64,000 nucleotides of DNA from an uncultured Acetatifactor sp. (GTDB lineage Bacteria > Bacillota > Clostridia > Lachnospirales > Lachnospiraceae), in NCBI GenBank assembly GCA_910589655.1, contig CAJUTJ010000020.1, positions 1 through 64,000 of the forward strand, read 5' to 3'. A program made the translations under genes and the position numbers. The notes beneath the pieces are model-generated. The model did no database searches and was not told the origin of the DNA. It was given only the letters and a program-made list of their open reading frames with translations. Shown in pieces: positions 44,341 to 53,131 of the stretch. The stretch's first letter is position 1, and each line of letters begins with the position of its first letter.

Positions 44341-44474
44341 TGCCTCCTATTCCAGTTCCCCTTTCCGGGAACTTGTTCCGGTTCGATCCCTTCATTTCCG
44401 CCCTTTTTCAGGGAAAAATTTTCGTCTGATACGTCCCGTCGGAAAATTCCTTTCGGATCCTCCATTCCGGGAAT
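44341..44474 (-). repeat. Family C repeat unit between fabZ and accDA
   Basis: One unit: TTCC-rich hexamer segments flank an inverted repeat (CAGGGAAAAATTTTCGTCTGA against TCGGAAAATTCCTTTCGG, imperfect). On the gene strand it ends GGAACTGGAATAGGAGG, running into the Shine-Dalgarno of accDA. It occupies the whole gap between the two genes. Confidence 0.7.
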
Positions 44475-44903
44475 TTAGTTGATTGCAAATGTTAATTCGG
44501 CCTGTGCCGCCACTTTTCCGTCAACTCTCGCCACAGCCTGCCCGATGCCGATAGGACCCTTGACCTTGACGATGGAGGTCTCCAGCTCCAGCACATCTCC
44601 GGGCAGCACCTTCCGGCGGAATTTTGACTTATCAATGCCTGCAAAATAGGCCGTGCGTCCTTTAAACTCCGGCTGCGCCAGCATAGCCACCGCCCCTACC
44701 TGTGCAAGCGCCTCCAGAATCAATACTCCCGGCATCACCGGATTGCCCGGAAAGTGTCCTTGAAAATAAGGTTCGTTTGCACTGACACATTTTTTCCCCA
44801 CGGCACGTACTCCCGGTTCCAGTTCTTCAATGGTATCAATCAACAAAAAGGGATACCTGTGAGGAATAATTTCCATAATTTCCTGAGTTGTATAAACCGA
44901 CAT
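44475..44903 (-). CDS. fabZ: 3-hydroxyacyl-ACP dehydratase FabZ
   Basis: It dehydrates 3-hydroxyacyl-ACP in the elongation cycle. The 142-residue hot-dog protein has catalytic His in IIPHRYPFLLID and Glu in GVLILEALAQVGAVA, with the FPGNPVMPG loop. It follows fabF by 27 bp. Confidence 0.97.
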   Translation of the reverse strand: MSVYTTQEIMEIIPHRYPFLLIDTIEELEPGVRAVGKKCVSANEPYFQGHFPGNPVMPGVLILEALAQVGAVAMLAQPEFKGRTAYFAGIDKSKFRRKVLPGDVLELETSIVKVKGPIGIGQAVARVDGKVAAQAELTFAIN

Positions 44904-44930
44904 TTGACCGCTTCCTTTCCGAATGACCGC

Positions 44931-46163
44931 TTATAAATATTTTCCCAGCAGTATACTTGCGTTATGACCGCCGAAACCGAGGGAATTGCTGAGGGCATAG
45001 GGCACTTCCTCAAAAGAGGCATCCCTACAATAATTTAAATCCAATTCTTCTTCCGTCTCTCTTAACCCCACTGTCTTGTGGATAAAACCTTCCTGAATTT
45101 CTTTTACGCAGGTTACACATTCCAATGCACCTGCGGCTCCCAGAAGATGTCCCACCATGGATTTTGTGGAATTAATCTTTAAAGCCTTTGCATGATCTCC
45201 GAAGGCAAGCTTAATGGCTCTGGTCTCAAAGAGATCGTTGTGGTGGGTAGCGGTTCCGTGCGCGTTGATATAGGTCAGTTCCTCAGGCGACACGCCCCCG
45301 TCCTTCAATGCATTCAGCATCGCTTTTGCCGCACCGGAGCCGTCTTCCGCAGGAGAAGTAATGTGATAAGCATCGGAAGAACAGCCATACCCCAGCACTT
45401 CGGCGTAAATCTTTGCCCCTCTCTTCTTTGCATGTTCCAATTCTTCCAGCACCACAACGGCCGCGCCCTCTCCCATGACAAATCCGCTTCTGTCTTTGTC
45501 AAAAGGAACGGAGCATCTCTCAGGTTCCTGACAGGTAGAAAGAGCCGTAAGGGAAGTAAATCCTGCAATGCCAACAGGACAGACAGCGCCTTCCGTTCCG
45601 CCTGCCACCATCACATCCGCATCACCGTATTGAATGGTGCGGAAGGCTTCCCCGATGGAATGCGTACCGGTAGCACATGCAGTCACCACGTCAATACTTT
45701 TGCCCTTTAACCCAAATGCAATACTGACATTGCCCGCCGCCATGTTGGATATCATCAGGGGAACCAGCATGGGGCCTACCTTGGAGGGGCCTTTTTCCAT
45801 CAGTCTGCCATGTTCTCTTTCCAATGCCTGAAGGCTGCCCACGCCGCTGCCTATGGCGCATCCCACCATGTAAGGGTCTTCCTGATCCATTTGTATACCG
45901 GAGTCCTCCATGGCCTCCTTGGAAGCCGCAATGGCATACTGGCAGAATAACTCCATACGCCGCGCCGACTTTTTATCCATATAGTCCTCAGGATTAAAAT
46001 TCTTGACTTCTGCCGCCAGTTTACACTTGTACTCAGCCGTGTCAAAATGTGTAATGGGTGCAAAACCGATTTTTTCCTGCTTTACACTCTCCCAAAAGCT
46101 CTCCACACTGTTTCCGATAGGAGTGATGGCTCCCATTCCTGTCACAACAACTCGTCTCTTCAT
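44931..46163 (-). CDS. fabF: 3-oxoacyl-ACP synthase II
   Basis: FabF performs elongation condensations. At 410 residues, it has active-site Cys in VVTACATGTHSIGEAF, His in NAHGTATHHND and His in STKSMVGHLLGAAGA, with the C-terminal SNSLGFGGHNAS loop. It is the only elongating condensing enzyme in the cluster. Confidence 0.97.
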   Translation of the reverse strand: MKRRVVVTGMGAITPIGNSVESFWESVKQEKIGFAPITHFDTAEYKCKLAAEVKNFNPEDYMDKKSARRMELFCQYAIAASKEAMEDSGIQMDQEDPYMVGCAIGSGVGSLQALEREHGRLMEKGPSKVGPMLVPLMISNMAAGNVSIAFGLKGKSIDVVTACATGTHSIGEAFRTIQYGDADVMVAGGTEGAVCPVGIAGFTSLTALSTCQEPERCSVPFDKDRSGFVMGEGAAVVVLEELEHAKKRGAKIYAEVLGYGCSSDAYHITSPAEDGSGAAKAMLNALKDGGVSPEELTYINAHGTATHHNDLFETRAIKLAFGDHAKALKINSTKSMVGHLLGAAGALECVTCVKEIQEGFIHKTVGLRETEEELDLNYCRDASFEEVPYALSNSLGFGGHNASILLGKYL

Positions 46164-46189
46164 ATTATTCTTACACCCATCTGTGCGCT

Positions 46190-46440
46190 GCCCCGCGCAC
46201 TCAAATCAATGGTTGAATACGCATTTTTATTCAACCTTCCAGACATGCCGCCATCGGCGGCACAAACAATCAATGAATCGGTGCAAGTCTTTCACACTTA
46301 CGTCCTATCGATCTTCATAACAATAGAATTCTTTCTTCAAAATTCCATTGCATTAAAGTGTCTGTTTCAGGCTTCCTGCCAGACAGCGGCAGTCTATGCC
46401 GTCATGGGCCGTTTAGAGCGCCGGAGCAATATCATTTTTG
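46190..46440 (-). repeat. Family B repeat, copy B3, between fabG and fabF
   Basis: The 313-bp gap holds a chain of hairpin modules: GGTTGAATA/TATTCAACC-like; ATGCCGCC-at-GGCGGCA with the adjoining AAACAATCAATGAATCGGTG sequence shared with B4 and B6; and CAATAGAATT/AATTCCATTG, related to the hairpin at 9327-9356. No coding frame is credible. In many Clostridia fabG and fabF are nearly contiguous. Confidence 0.65.
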
Positions 46441-46476
46441 CCCGATGACACGCCTGAAAACAGATTGAAGATGTTT

Positions 46477-47217
46477 TTATATACAGAGTCCGCCATCCAC
46501 GCAAAAGACCTGTCCGGTAATATAATCTCCTCTTTTTCCCGCCAGAAACAGCACCGTCTCTGCAATATCTTCCACGCTGCCCATCCTGCCCAAGGGGATG
46601 GTTTTTACCGCATCTTCCTTTACTTTATCCGACAATGCCTGTGTCATCTCGGTATCCACAAAACCGGGAGCCACGGCATTGACGCAGATTCCGCGGCTTG
46701 CAAGCTCCCTTGCCACGCTTTTGGTCAGACCGATAAGTCCGGCCTTGGAAGCGGAATAGTTCGCCTGTCCTGCATTTCCCAGAATACCGGATACGGATGA
46801 AATATTAATTATTTTTCCGCTCTTCTGTTTTAACAGCTGTCTGGAAAGATGCCTGATCGTATTAAAAGCTCCCTTCAGATTCGTGTCCAGCACCTGATCA
46901 TAGTCCGCCTCAGACATCCGCATAATCAATCCGTCACGGGTCACTCCCGCATTGTTCACCAAAATATCAATATGGAAATGCTTTGCAACCGCTTCCTCTA
47001 TCATTTTCCCGCAGGCTTCAAAATCGGACACGTCGCAGCCCACAGCTTCCGCGCTGCCGCCTTCCTGTTCGATCTGTGCCACCACCTCAAGGGCACGCTC
47101 TCTGGAGCCGTTATAGTTTACCAGCACCAACGCTCCCTCTCTGGCAAGAGCGCAGGCAATGGCACGCCCGATTCCTCTGCTCCCGCCGGTTACCAATGCA
47201 ACCTTACCTGTAAGCAT
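46477..47217 (-). CDS. fabG: 3-oxoacyl-ACP reductase FabG
   Basis: The NADPH-dependent ketoreductase of FASII. At 246 residues, it has the nucleotide motif TGGSRGIGRAIA, NNAG, the catalytic Ser and YSASKAG with Tyr/Lys, and the C-terminal GDYITGQVFCVDGGLCI. AAGGAG, located at the end of a family C array, precedes the ATG. Confidence 0.97.
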   Translation of the reverse strand: MLTGKVALVTGGSRGIGRAIACALAREGALVLVNYNGSRERALEVVAQIEQEGGSAEAVGCDVSDFEACGKMIEEAVAKHFHIDILVNNAGVTRDGLIMRMSEADYDQVLDTNLKGAFNTIRHLSRQLLKQKSGKIINISSVSGILGNAGQANYSASKAGLIGLTKSVARELASRGICVNAVAPGFVDTEMTQALSDKVKEDAVKTIPLGRMGSVEDIAETVLFLAGKRGDYITGQVFCVDGGLCI

Positions 47218-47225
47218 TTTCTCTC

Positions 47226-47472
47226 CTTATTCCGGTTCCGTCCCCTCATTCCGATGCCCCTTTTTCAGGAAGGGATGTTCACACGCTGGCGCGTCTGAAA
47301 TCCCTTCCGGGCATCTCCTTTTCGGGACTGTTTTCCGGTTCCATCCCTTTTATTCCGGTTCCGTCCCTTTTATTCCGATGCCCCTTTTTCGGGAAGGGAT
47401 GTTCACACGCTGGCGCGTCTGAAATCCCTTCCGGGCATCTCCTTTTCGGGACTGTTTTCCGGTTCCGTCTCT
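47226..47472 (-). repeat. Family C repeat array: two units between fabD and fabG
   Basis: Two near-identical units (pitch about 124 bp). Each has a large hairpin (GATGCCCC..GGAAGGGAT and ATCCCTTCCGGGCATC) whose loop contains TTCACACGCTGGCGCGTCTGAA, then CTCCTTTTCGGGACTG and hexamers TTCCGGTTCC. On the gene strand the array ends GGAACCGGAATAAGGAGAG, the Shine-Dalgarno of fabG. It fills the intergenic gap. Confidence 0.85.
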
Positions 47473-48393
47473 TTATTTCAATGTTTCCCGCAATTTTTGT
47501 AAATCTGCCACGGTCTCTACGTTTATCGCTTTGACGTTCCGGTCCGTCTTGCGCAGGAATCCTGTCAATGTCTTTCCCGGTCCGATTTCTATGAAAGTAT
47601 CTACACCGTCGGCAATCATTTGCAGCATACTTTCGCGCCATCTCACCGTTCCGGAAACCTGTCTCGCCAACAGTTCTTTCACTCCGGAAGCTTCCGTCAC
47701 GGGCGCTGCTTCCACATTGCAAAAATAAGGAATCACAGGGTCATGTACCTCCACGGCCGCAAGCTCTGCCGCAAGCTTTTCCCCGGCTCCCTTTAACAAT
47801 GCGGAATGAAAAGGCCCGCTGACCTTCAAGGGCACACAGCGCTTGGCGCCTGCTTCGGTAAGCTTCTCCGAAGCCTTCTGCACCGCGGCTTCCTGACCTG
47901 TAATAACGATCTGTCCGGGACAGTTGTCGTTGGCAATGGATACGATTCCTTCCGTCTCCTCACAGACTTCGCGGATAGTGTCCGCATCCAGTCCCAATAC
48001 CGCCGTCATAGCGCCGCCGACAGGATATGCTTCCTGCATGAAGATACCTCTGCTCCGGATCAGCCGGAACAAATCCTCCAATTCCATCACTTTTGCCGCT
48101 GCCAATGCGCCGTACTCTCCAAGGCTCAATCCCGCACATACATCCGCTTTGATCCCTTGCTCTTCCAGCACCTTCAGAATCGCCGTCTCACAGGTGAGCA
48201 TGGCGATCTGGGTATATTCCGTAATATTTAATCTATCGTTTTCCGTAAAGCAAAGCTCCGCTATATCCAGCCCCGTAGCCTTCGATGCCAGATCAAATAC
48301 CTTCCTTGCCGTTTCATATGTGTCATAAAATTCTTTGCCCATACCCGTATACTGGGCTCCCTGTCCGGGAAAAAGAAACGCTGTCTTTCCCAT
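47473..48393 (-). CDS. fabD: Malonyl-CoA:ACP transacylase
   Basis: It loads malonyl groups onto ACP. ATG 48393 (GGAGGC upstream) gives 306 residues. It has GQGAQYTGMG, nucleophile Ser in AGLSLGEYGAL, the active-site Arg in RSRGIFMQEA and His in SGPFHSALL. It follows fabK closely. Confidence 0.97.
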   Translation of the reverse strand: MGKTAFLFPGQGAQYTGMGKEFYDTYETARKVFDLASKATGLDIAELCFTENDRLNITEYTQIAMLTCETAILKVLEEQGIKADVCAGLSLGEYGALAAAKVMELEDLFRLIRSRGIFMQEAYPVGGAMTAVLGLDADTIREVCEETEGIVSIANDNCPGQIVITGQEAAVQKASEKLTEAGAKRCVPLKVSGPFHSALLKGAGEKLAAELAAVEVHDPVIPYFCNVEAAPVTEASGVKELLARQVSGTVRWRESMLQMIADGVDTFIEIGPGKTLTGFLRKTDRNVKAINVETVADLQKLRETLK

Positions 48394-48417
48394 GTTCAGC
48401 CTCCGTATTGTTCTCAA

Positions 48418-49353
48418 TCAGCTTCTGCAGCGTGTTTGAAAAATGTTTTCCGCCTGTTCCATGATTTCCTGTATCATTTCCGCACAAGTCTGCTCTTTGC
48501 TCACAAGACCTGCAATCTGTCCCGCCATCAATGTGCCGTTCACGGTATCTCCCTCCACAACGGCCTTTCGCAATGCGCCTAAAGTCAGCTGCTCCAGTTC
48601 CTCGAAAGGAGCTCCCGCTTTCTCCAGCTTCAAATACTCTCTCGTCATGCTGTTGCGAAGCTGGCGCACCGGGTGCCCATGGCTCATGCCGGTTACCTCG
48701 GAATCGATATCTCTGGCGGCAATGATCTTCTGCTTATAATTCTCATGCACGATGGATTCCTTTGCCACAATAAAGCGAGTGCCCAGCTGTACTGCCTCAG
48801 CGCCCAGCATCACAGCCGCCGCAAAGCCCCTGCCGTCGGCGATTCCACCCGCAGCAATCACCGGGATTTTCACGGCATCCACCACCTGAGGCACTAAAGT
48901 CATAGTGGTAGCGGAACCGATATGTCCGCCGGACTCCGTTCCCTCGGCTACCACGGCATCGGCTCCGGCGCGCTCCATCATCTTTGCCATAGCCACACTG
49001 GCAACCACAGGAATCACTTTCACGCCTGCGTCCTTCCATGCCGCCATATACTTGCCGGGATTTCCCGCACCGGTGGTAACCACCTTCACGCCTTCTTCCA
49101 CCACTACCTTTGCAATCTCGTCAGCCTCGGGATTCATCAACATAATGTTTACGCCGAAGGGCTTTTGGGTCAGCTCTTTCGTCTTTCGGATCTGCTCCCG
49201 CACAAAGGATGCAGGAGCGCCGCCCGCACCGATGAGACCGATACCGCCGGCTTCGGAGACGGCTGCTGCCAAGTGGTATTCCGCCACCCACGCCATTCCC
49301 CCCTGTATAATAGGATATTGGATTCCCAGAAGTTCCGTAATTCTAGTTTTCAT
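48418..49353 (-). CDS. fabK: Enoyl-ACP reductase II (FMN-dependent FabK)
   Basis: FabK is the flavoprotein enoyl reductase that replaces FabI in many Firmicutes and is insensitive to triclosan-type inhibitors. ATG 49353 (AGAGGAA upstream) gives 311 residues in a TIM barrel. Signatures are PIIQGGMAWVAEYHLAAAVS, EGTESGGHIG and VIAAGGIADGRG. No fabI is present in the window. Confidence 0.96.
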   Translation of the reverse strand: MKTRITELLGIQYPIIQGGMAWVAEYHLAAAVSEAGGIGLIGAGGAPASFVREQIRKTKELTQKPFGVNIMLMNPEADEIAKVVVEEGVKVVTTGAGNPGKYMAAWKDAGVKVIPVVASVAMAKMMERAGADAVVAEGTESGGHIGSATTMTLVPQVVDAVKIPVIAAGGIADGRGFAAAVMLGAEAVQLGTRFIVAKESIVHENYKQKIIAARDIDSEVTGMSHGHPVRQLRNSMTREYLKLEKAGAPFEELEQLTLGALRKAVVEGDTVNGTLMAGQIAGLVSKEQTCAEMIQEIMEQAENIFQTRCRS

Positions 49354-49398
49354 ACTTCCTCTCATTCTGCCCCACATATGGCACAAACAAAGTTCTCC

Positions 49399-49629
49399 TT
49401 ACTCTACGCCCTTATCTCTCAGATAATTCAGCACATCGCCCACTGTGTTCAGCTGCTCAAGCTCCTCGGAAGGAATCTCGATTCCGAACTCATCCTCCAA
49501 AGCCATCACCAATTCAAACAAATCAAGGGAGTCTGCGTTTAAATCATCCTTAAAGCTGGTATCTTCCGTAATTTCCATGCCTTCCGCATTTAATTTCTCC
49601 TCGATAACTTCCTTTACTTTTTCAAACAT
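49399..49629 (-). CDS. acpP: Acyl carrier protein
   Basis: A 76-residue acidic helical protein with the phosphopantetheine-attachment Ser in NADSLDLFELVMALE. AAAGGAG precedes the ATG. It is the first gene of the FASII operon, about 100 nt downstream of the promoter. Confidence 0.97.
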   Translation of the reverse strand: MFEKVKEVIEEKLNAEGMEITEDTSFKDDLNADSLDLFELVMALEDEFGIEIPSEELEQLNTVGDVLNYLRDKGVE

Positions 49630-49685
49630 ATCATTTTCTCCTTTTCTATTCCGCTCTTTATGGTTTTCTTTACCACTTCATATAG

Positions 49686-49730
49686 TTTGAAAGTCAATTT
49701 GTTTGATAGTCAAACTATTTGAGTCTCAAA
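49686..49730 (-). promoter_or_regulatory. Three tandem FabT-like operators before acpP
   Basis: Three 13-bp palindromes of form TTTGAnnnTCAAA occur at 49686-49698 (last base differs), 49702-49714 and 49718-49730, with exact 16-bp pitch. They begin a few bases after the predicted transcription start. The half-site matches the known FabT-type TTTGA...TCAAA box, so repression by the MarR protein at the operon end is likely. Confidence 0.75.
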
Positions 49731-49739
49731 CTATTTGCT

Positions 49740-49768
49740 ATAGTACATCCGCCGGATGCCGTTGTCAA
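49740..49768 (-). promoter_or_regulatory. Sigma-A promoter of the FASII operon
   Basis: TTGACA (49763-49768), 17 bp, TACTAT (49740-49745), reading toward acpP. Confidence 0.8.
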
Positions 49769-49864
49769 GTACTTTTTCTTATTCCGAAAATCCCTTGCGG
49801 CATCACTGCTGCTCTCCCCGATTACCGAAAAGGAAAAAGGCGAAAGGAAGACCCTGTTCGACTC

Positions 49865-49960
49865 TTGTATCCTGCTGCCGGATGTGCTATAGTGAAAAAA
49901 GGGAAAACCATAGAAGAGCCAGCGTCAGCCGTCACTATGACGGCTGTGGCGGCTGTATTC
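49865..49960 (+). ncRNA. Candidate antisense RNA of a degenerate type I toxin locus
   Basis: A plus-strand promoter (TTGTAT 49865-49870, 17 bp, TATAGT 49888-49893) would start an RNA near 49900 that runs convergently into the end of the toxin-like reading frame. Its transcript would include the hairpin AGCCGTC-actat-GACGGCT (49927-49945) and pass into TTTTCCTTT. This arrangement is that of known type I systems, but no transcript is proven. Confidence 0.45.
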
Positions 49961-50057
49961 GTTTTCCTTTAAAATTGCACGGTACAATCCGATCAAAGCA
50001 ACAATGAGTATTCCTGTCTGAATATTCCTATCTGAACAAAGTCAGAGTTGTAATCAT
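49925..50057 (-). pseudogene. Broken small hydrophobic (type I toxin-like) peptide gene
   Basis: Behind AAAGGAGGG, an ATG at 50057 opens MITTLTLFR and then stops. The +1 frame continues with GILIVALIGLYRAILKENEY and a polar tail, a typical short membrane toxin with charged C-terminus. Between the two lies a 14-bp near-duplication (CAGATAGGAATATT then CAGACAGGAATACT), which may have broken the frame. The upstream part (50076-50290) has hairpins such as CCGCTT/AAGCGG and looks like an untranslated leader. The identification as a holin-like toxin remnant is an inference. Confidence 0.5.
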
Positions 50058-50361
50058 TATTGACAGCACCCTCCTTTTTATGTCTTTCCCATAACAAAGC
50101 TGATTTTTATCGGAGATGAAAAAAGACGGAAGAACGGCAATTGATGCTAAATGCAAATTTATTTGGATGCGGGCTCGCTTGAAAGAGCATTTTTGAACTT
50201 GGGAGCCGCCAAACACCGAAAAGCAGCCGCTTTTCATGGAAAAACAAGCGGAATAGAGGTGTTTTGAGATTGCGGGAGCATGCAATGCGAAGCAATCCGT
50301 GGTATCAGCATCACTAAAAACGTATAATACATTTATTCATTACAATCTAAAGGAGAAAAGC

Positions 50362-52905
50362 ATGTCAACCAAACAGACTATATTAGAAGCCACGGGTGCT
50401 TCCATACGTCCGCAAATGCTGGAAAAAGAGACTTTTTTCTATGTCACGGACTTCGGCGCCTCTCCCACGGGCACCCCTCAGGCTAATACAACGGCATTCA
50501 ACGAAGCAATCAAAAAAGCTGCTGCCACAGGCGGAGGCACCGTGACAGTGCCCAGGGGCACCTATTTCACTTATACTATCCTGCTCCGGAGCAATGTCAA
50601 TCTCTTTCTGGAAGAGGGCGCGGTAGTCGCTGCCGCAAAGCCGGAGGAAGACCGGAACAAGGACGGCGGAAATTATGAGGAACCCGAAGTAAATCCCTAT
50701 GTGGGCATACAGGATCACGGTCATACTTACTTTGCCAACAGCCTTGTCTACGGATCCGATCTGGAAAACGTTATGATCTACGGCAAGGGACTTTTCACCG
50801 GAGGCCGTCTTGACGAAGAGACGGGCGTGCTGGAATACATCCTTCAGGGCGGTGATCCTTTGGAACCGTTGCGCAGAGGGGACCGGGGACACCGGGGCAC
50901 ATGGTTCGGCAATAAGGGAATCGCCCTAGTACGCTGTAAAAATATAGTGTTTCAGGATTTCTCCGTAACCATAGGAGGACATTTTGCAGTGATCACCGAA
51001 GGCTGTACGAATCTCTACGCGGACAATGTCCTCATAGACACCACCAGAGACGCTTTCGATATCGACTGCTGTCAGGACGTAACGGTGCGCCGCACTACCT
51101 GCAACTCTCTGACGGACGACGGGCTGTGTCTGAAAGCGTCCTTCGGCGCAGGAATTTTTATGCCTACGCAGAATGTTTTAATCGAAGACTGCATTGTCAG
51201 CGGATACGATGCCGGAAGCGTCTACGCCGGAAAATACACAAGGGACAAGCTTGTGGCGGAAGACCGCTGCGGTCCCACGGGACGTGTCAAATTCGGCACG
51301 GAATCCACCTGCGGCTATCACCGGGTGACCATCCGCCGGGTAAAGTTTGACCGTTCCAGAGGGTTTGCCATGGAAGCGGTGGACTGTTCCTCCCTCACCG
51401 ATGTGCTGTTTGAAGATTGTATACTGGACAATGTGTCCAGCTCCCCCATCTTTATCCGCGCCGGAGACAGAGGCAGATTCCCCGTCACCGGAATCGGCGC
51501 CGGAGACGGCTTTCCCGCCAAGGATGATATTCGTTTGAAACAGCAGGAATGGATTCTTCCCTGTGAGGAATCTTATCACTCCTACCCGCCCAAGCGTTAC
51601 GCCCCCCAGTATAACCGCACCAAAAAAATATCCGTGGACGGCTGCTCTTCTTTTGAAATCGTGGAGCCGGAACAGCCTGTAATCTGCAATCCCGTAAACC
51701 TTACCGACGGCATCCCCGAAAGGGACAAGCCTCTCTATGCCAACGCCGTAGGCTGCGAAAAGCTGGCGGCAGTGGAAAACGTTCATATCCGAAACGTGAA
51801 AATTACAAACGCGGATCCCAGATATCCCATCCTGCTGATGGGGCTGACGGACTCCCATTTAAGAAATATAACTCTGGAAAATATTGAAGCAGAATACCGG
51901 GGCGGACTTACCATGGAGCACGCCGTGGAGCAGAGGCAGCTGAACACCGATTGGAAGTATTCGCAGTTTCATGCCGAAGAAAAGGTGCAGAGCCTCCCTT
52001 GGCTGGTGAATACCTTTTTCCTCAAAAACGAAGGACTGCTCCCCCGTGCGGATTGGAATCCCGACACCGAGGGCTGGGTCGATGACCCTTATAACGTACC
52101 GGAGCTTCCCGAAGTATATCCCGAACCCAGCAACTGGGGCATACTGCCCTCTTACGGCATTTTTGCAAAGCATGTGGACAATTTGGTGTTAAAAAACATC
52201 AAGATAAGCTGCAAAGTACCCGACGGCAGGCATGTATGTATATTGGACGATGCAAAAAACATAAGGATAGACGGCTTGGAAGCATACTGTGATCCCGGCC
52301 AAGTTCCCGTAGCGCTCATTACCCACCGTTTCCGCAGACATACCAACACGGAAAACGTACCGGATCAGCCCTATTTTACCACCACCGTGGAGGGACTGGA
52401 AATGACACAGCCTCTTTCCTCAGCCCATGTGGAAATCAAGGCTCCCGCTCCCGGCACCCCTATGGACAGTCTCTACCCATACCCCACCGTTCCCTGTGGA
52501 GAGACGGGATATGCCTTCCGAAAGGACACGGATCACTATCCTCTGCCATTGACCGTGCACCGCCCCTATATCCGGCCTGTAGGAATACAGCACATAAAAG
52601 CCGGAGAAAAGTATTCCCTGAATCTTCAAGTGCGAAATCCTGCCACGGACATCTCCGACGTGCCCTACAGCGGTATCGTTTACGGGGAACAGAAACCGAC
52701 ATATTATAGTGTAAAAGGGGCAGGTTCCGACTTGGTGTTAAAGCTTTCCGCGGAACACATGCCGGAGGGAGCTTCCTTTGATGCGGAGAAAGGCCGATTT
52801 TTCTGGCAGCCGGAGCCTTCCCAGACCGGAGAACACACAGTGGTATTCGTTGTGGACGACGGTATTATTCCGGAGAAGACGTCCGTCCTATTTATAATTG
52901 AGTAA
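50362..52905 (+). CDS. GH28-like right-handed beta-helix glycosidase
   Basis: The 847-residue protein starts at ATG 50362 (AAAGGAG upstream). After an N-terminal segment (DFGASPTGTPQANTTAFNEA, the usual pectate-lyase/GH28 entry), the parallel beta-helix holds TTRDAFDIDCCQDVTVRRTT and TDDGLCLKAS, corresponding to the GH28 acidic-residue region. The last 100 residues form an Ig-like domain (putative carbohydrate-binding or structural). There is no signal peptide, so it likely acts on imported oligosaccharides. A weak promoter may lie upstream (TATAAT 50323-50328). It converges on the DUF2264 gene. Confidence 0.82.
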   Translation: MSTKQTILEATGASIRPQMLEKETFFYVTDFGASPTGTPQANTTAFNEAIKKAAATGGGTVTVPRGTYFTYTILLRSNVNLFLEEGAVVAAAKPEEDRNKDGGNYEEPEVNPYVGIQDHGHTYFANSLVYGSDLENVMIYGKGLFTGGRLDEETGVLEYILQGGDPLEPLRRGDRGHRGTWFGNKGIALVRCKNIVFQDFSVTIGGHFAVITEGCTNLYADNVLIDTTRDAFDIDCCQDVTVRRTTCNSLTDDGLCLKASFGAGIFMPTQNVLIEDCIVSGYDAGSVYAGKYTRDKLVAEDRCGPTGRVKFGTESTCGYHRVTIRRVKFDRSRGFAMEAVDCSSLTDVLFEDCILDNVSSSPIFIRAGDRGRFPVTGIGAGDGFPAKDDIRLKQQEWILPCEESYHSYPPKRYAPQYNRTKKISVDGCSSFEIVEPEQPVICNPVNLTDGIPERDKPLYANAVGCEKLAAVENVHIRNVKITNADPRYPILLMGLTDSHLRNITLENIEAEYRGGLTMEHAVEQRQLNTDWKYSQFHAEEKVQSLPWLVNTFFLKNEGLLPRADWNPDTEGWVDDPYNVPELPEVYPEPSNWGILPSYGIFAKHVDNLVLKNIKISCKVPDGRHVCILDDAKNIRIDGLEAYCDPGQVPVALITHRFRRHTNTENVPDQPYFTTTVEGLEMTQPLSSAHVEIKAPAPGTPMDSLYPYPTVPCGETGYAFRKDTDHYPLPLTVHRPYIRPVGIQHIKAGEKYSLNLQVRNPATDISDVPYSGIVYGEQKPTYYSVKGAGSDLVLKLSAEHMPEGASFDAEKGRFFWQPEPSQTGEHTVVFVVDDGIIPEKTSVLFIIE

Positions 52906-52917
52906 CAGGAAATGCAA

Positions 52918-52958
52918 CACCGGATAAAGACAGCCTGTCAAACTGTCTTTATCCGGTG
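52918..52958. terminator. Shared bidirectional terminator hairpin
   Basis: A perfect 16-bp stem CACCGGATAAAGACAG and its complement, with a 9-nt loop, lies 13 bp after the GH28-like gene and 170 bp before the DUF2264 stop. It has no long T run. Confidence 0.65.
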
Positions 52959-53131
52959 CCTTCTCAATCTTTCTATTTCGTGTTACAGCATGTTTCTAAA
53001 AATCCGATTTCTAAAGAATCCGGCGCGTCTGCCCATATCCGCATATTTCATTTACGCATGGATACGGTTCCGCATACTTGTGTTTACTTACAAATCCGTC
53101 CTAAAAGAATCATCCTGCTGCGCCTTCTTAC

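Noticed and set aside
50107..50295. 62-codon minus-strand frame upstream of the GH28-like gene
   Set aside because: It overlaps the probable leader of the broken toxin gene, has hairpins and no ribosome-binding site; judged non-coding.
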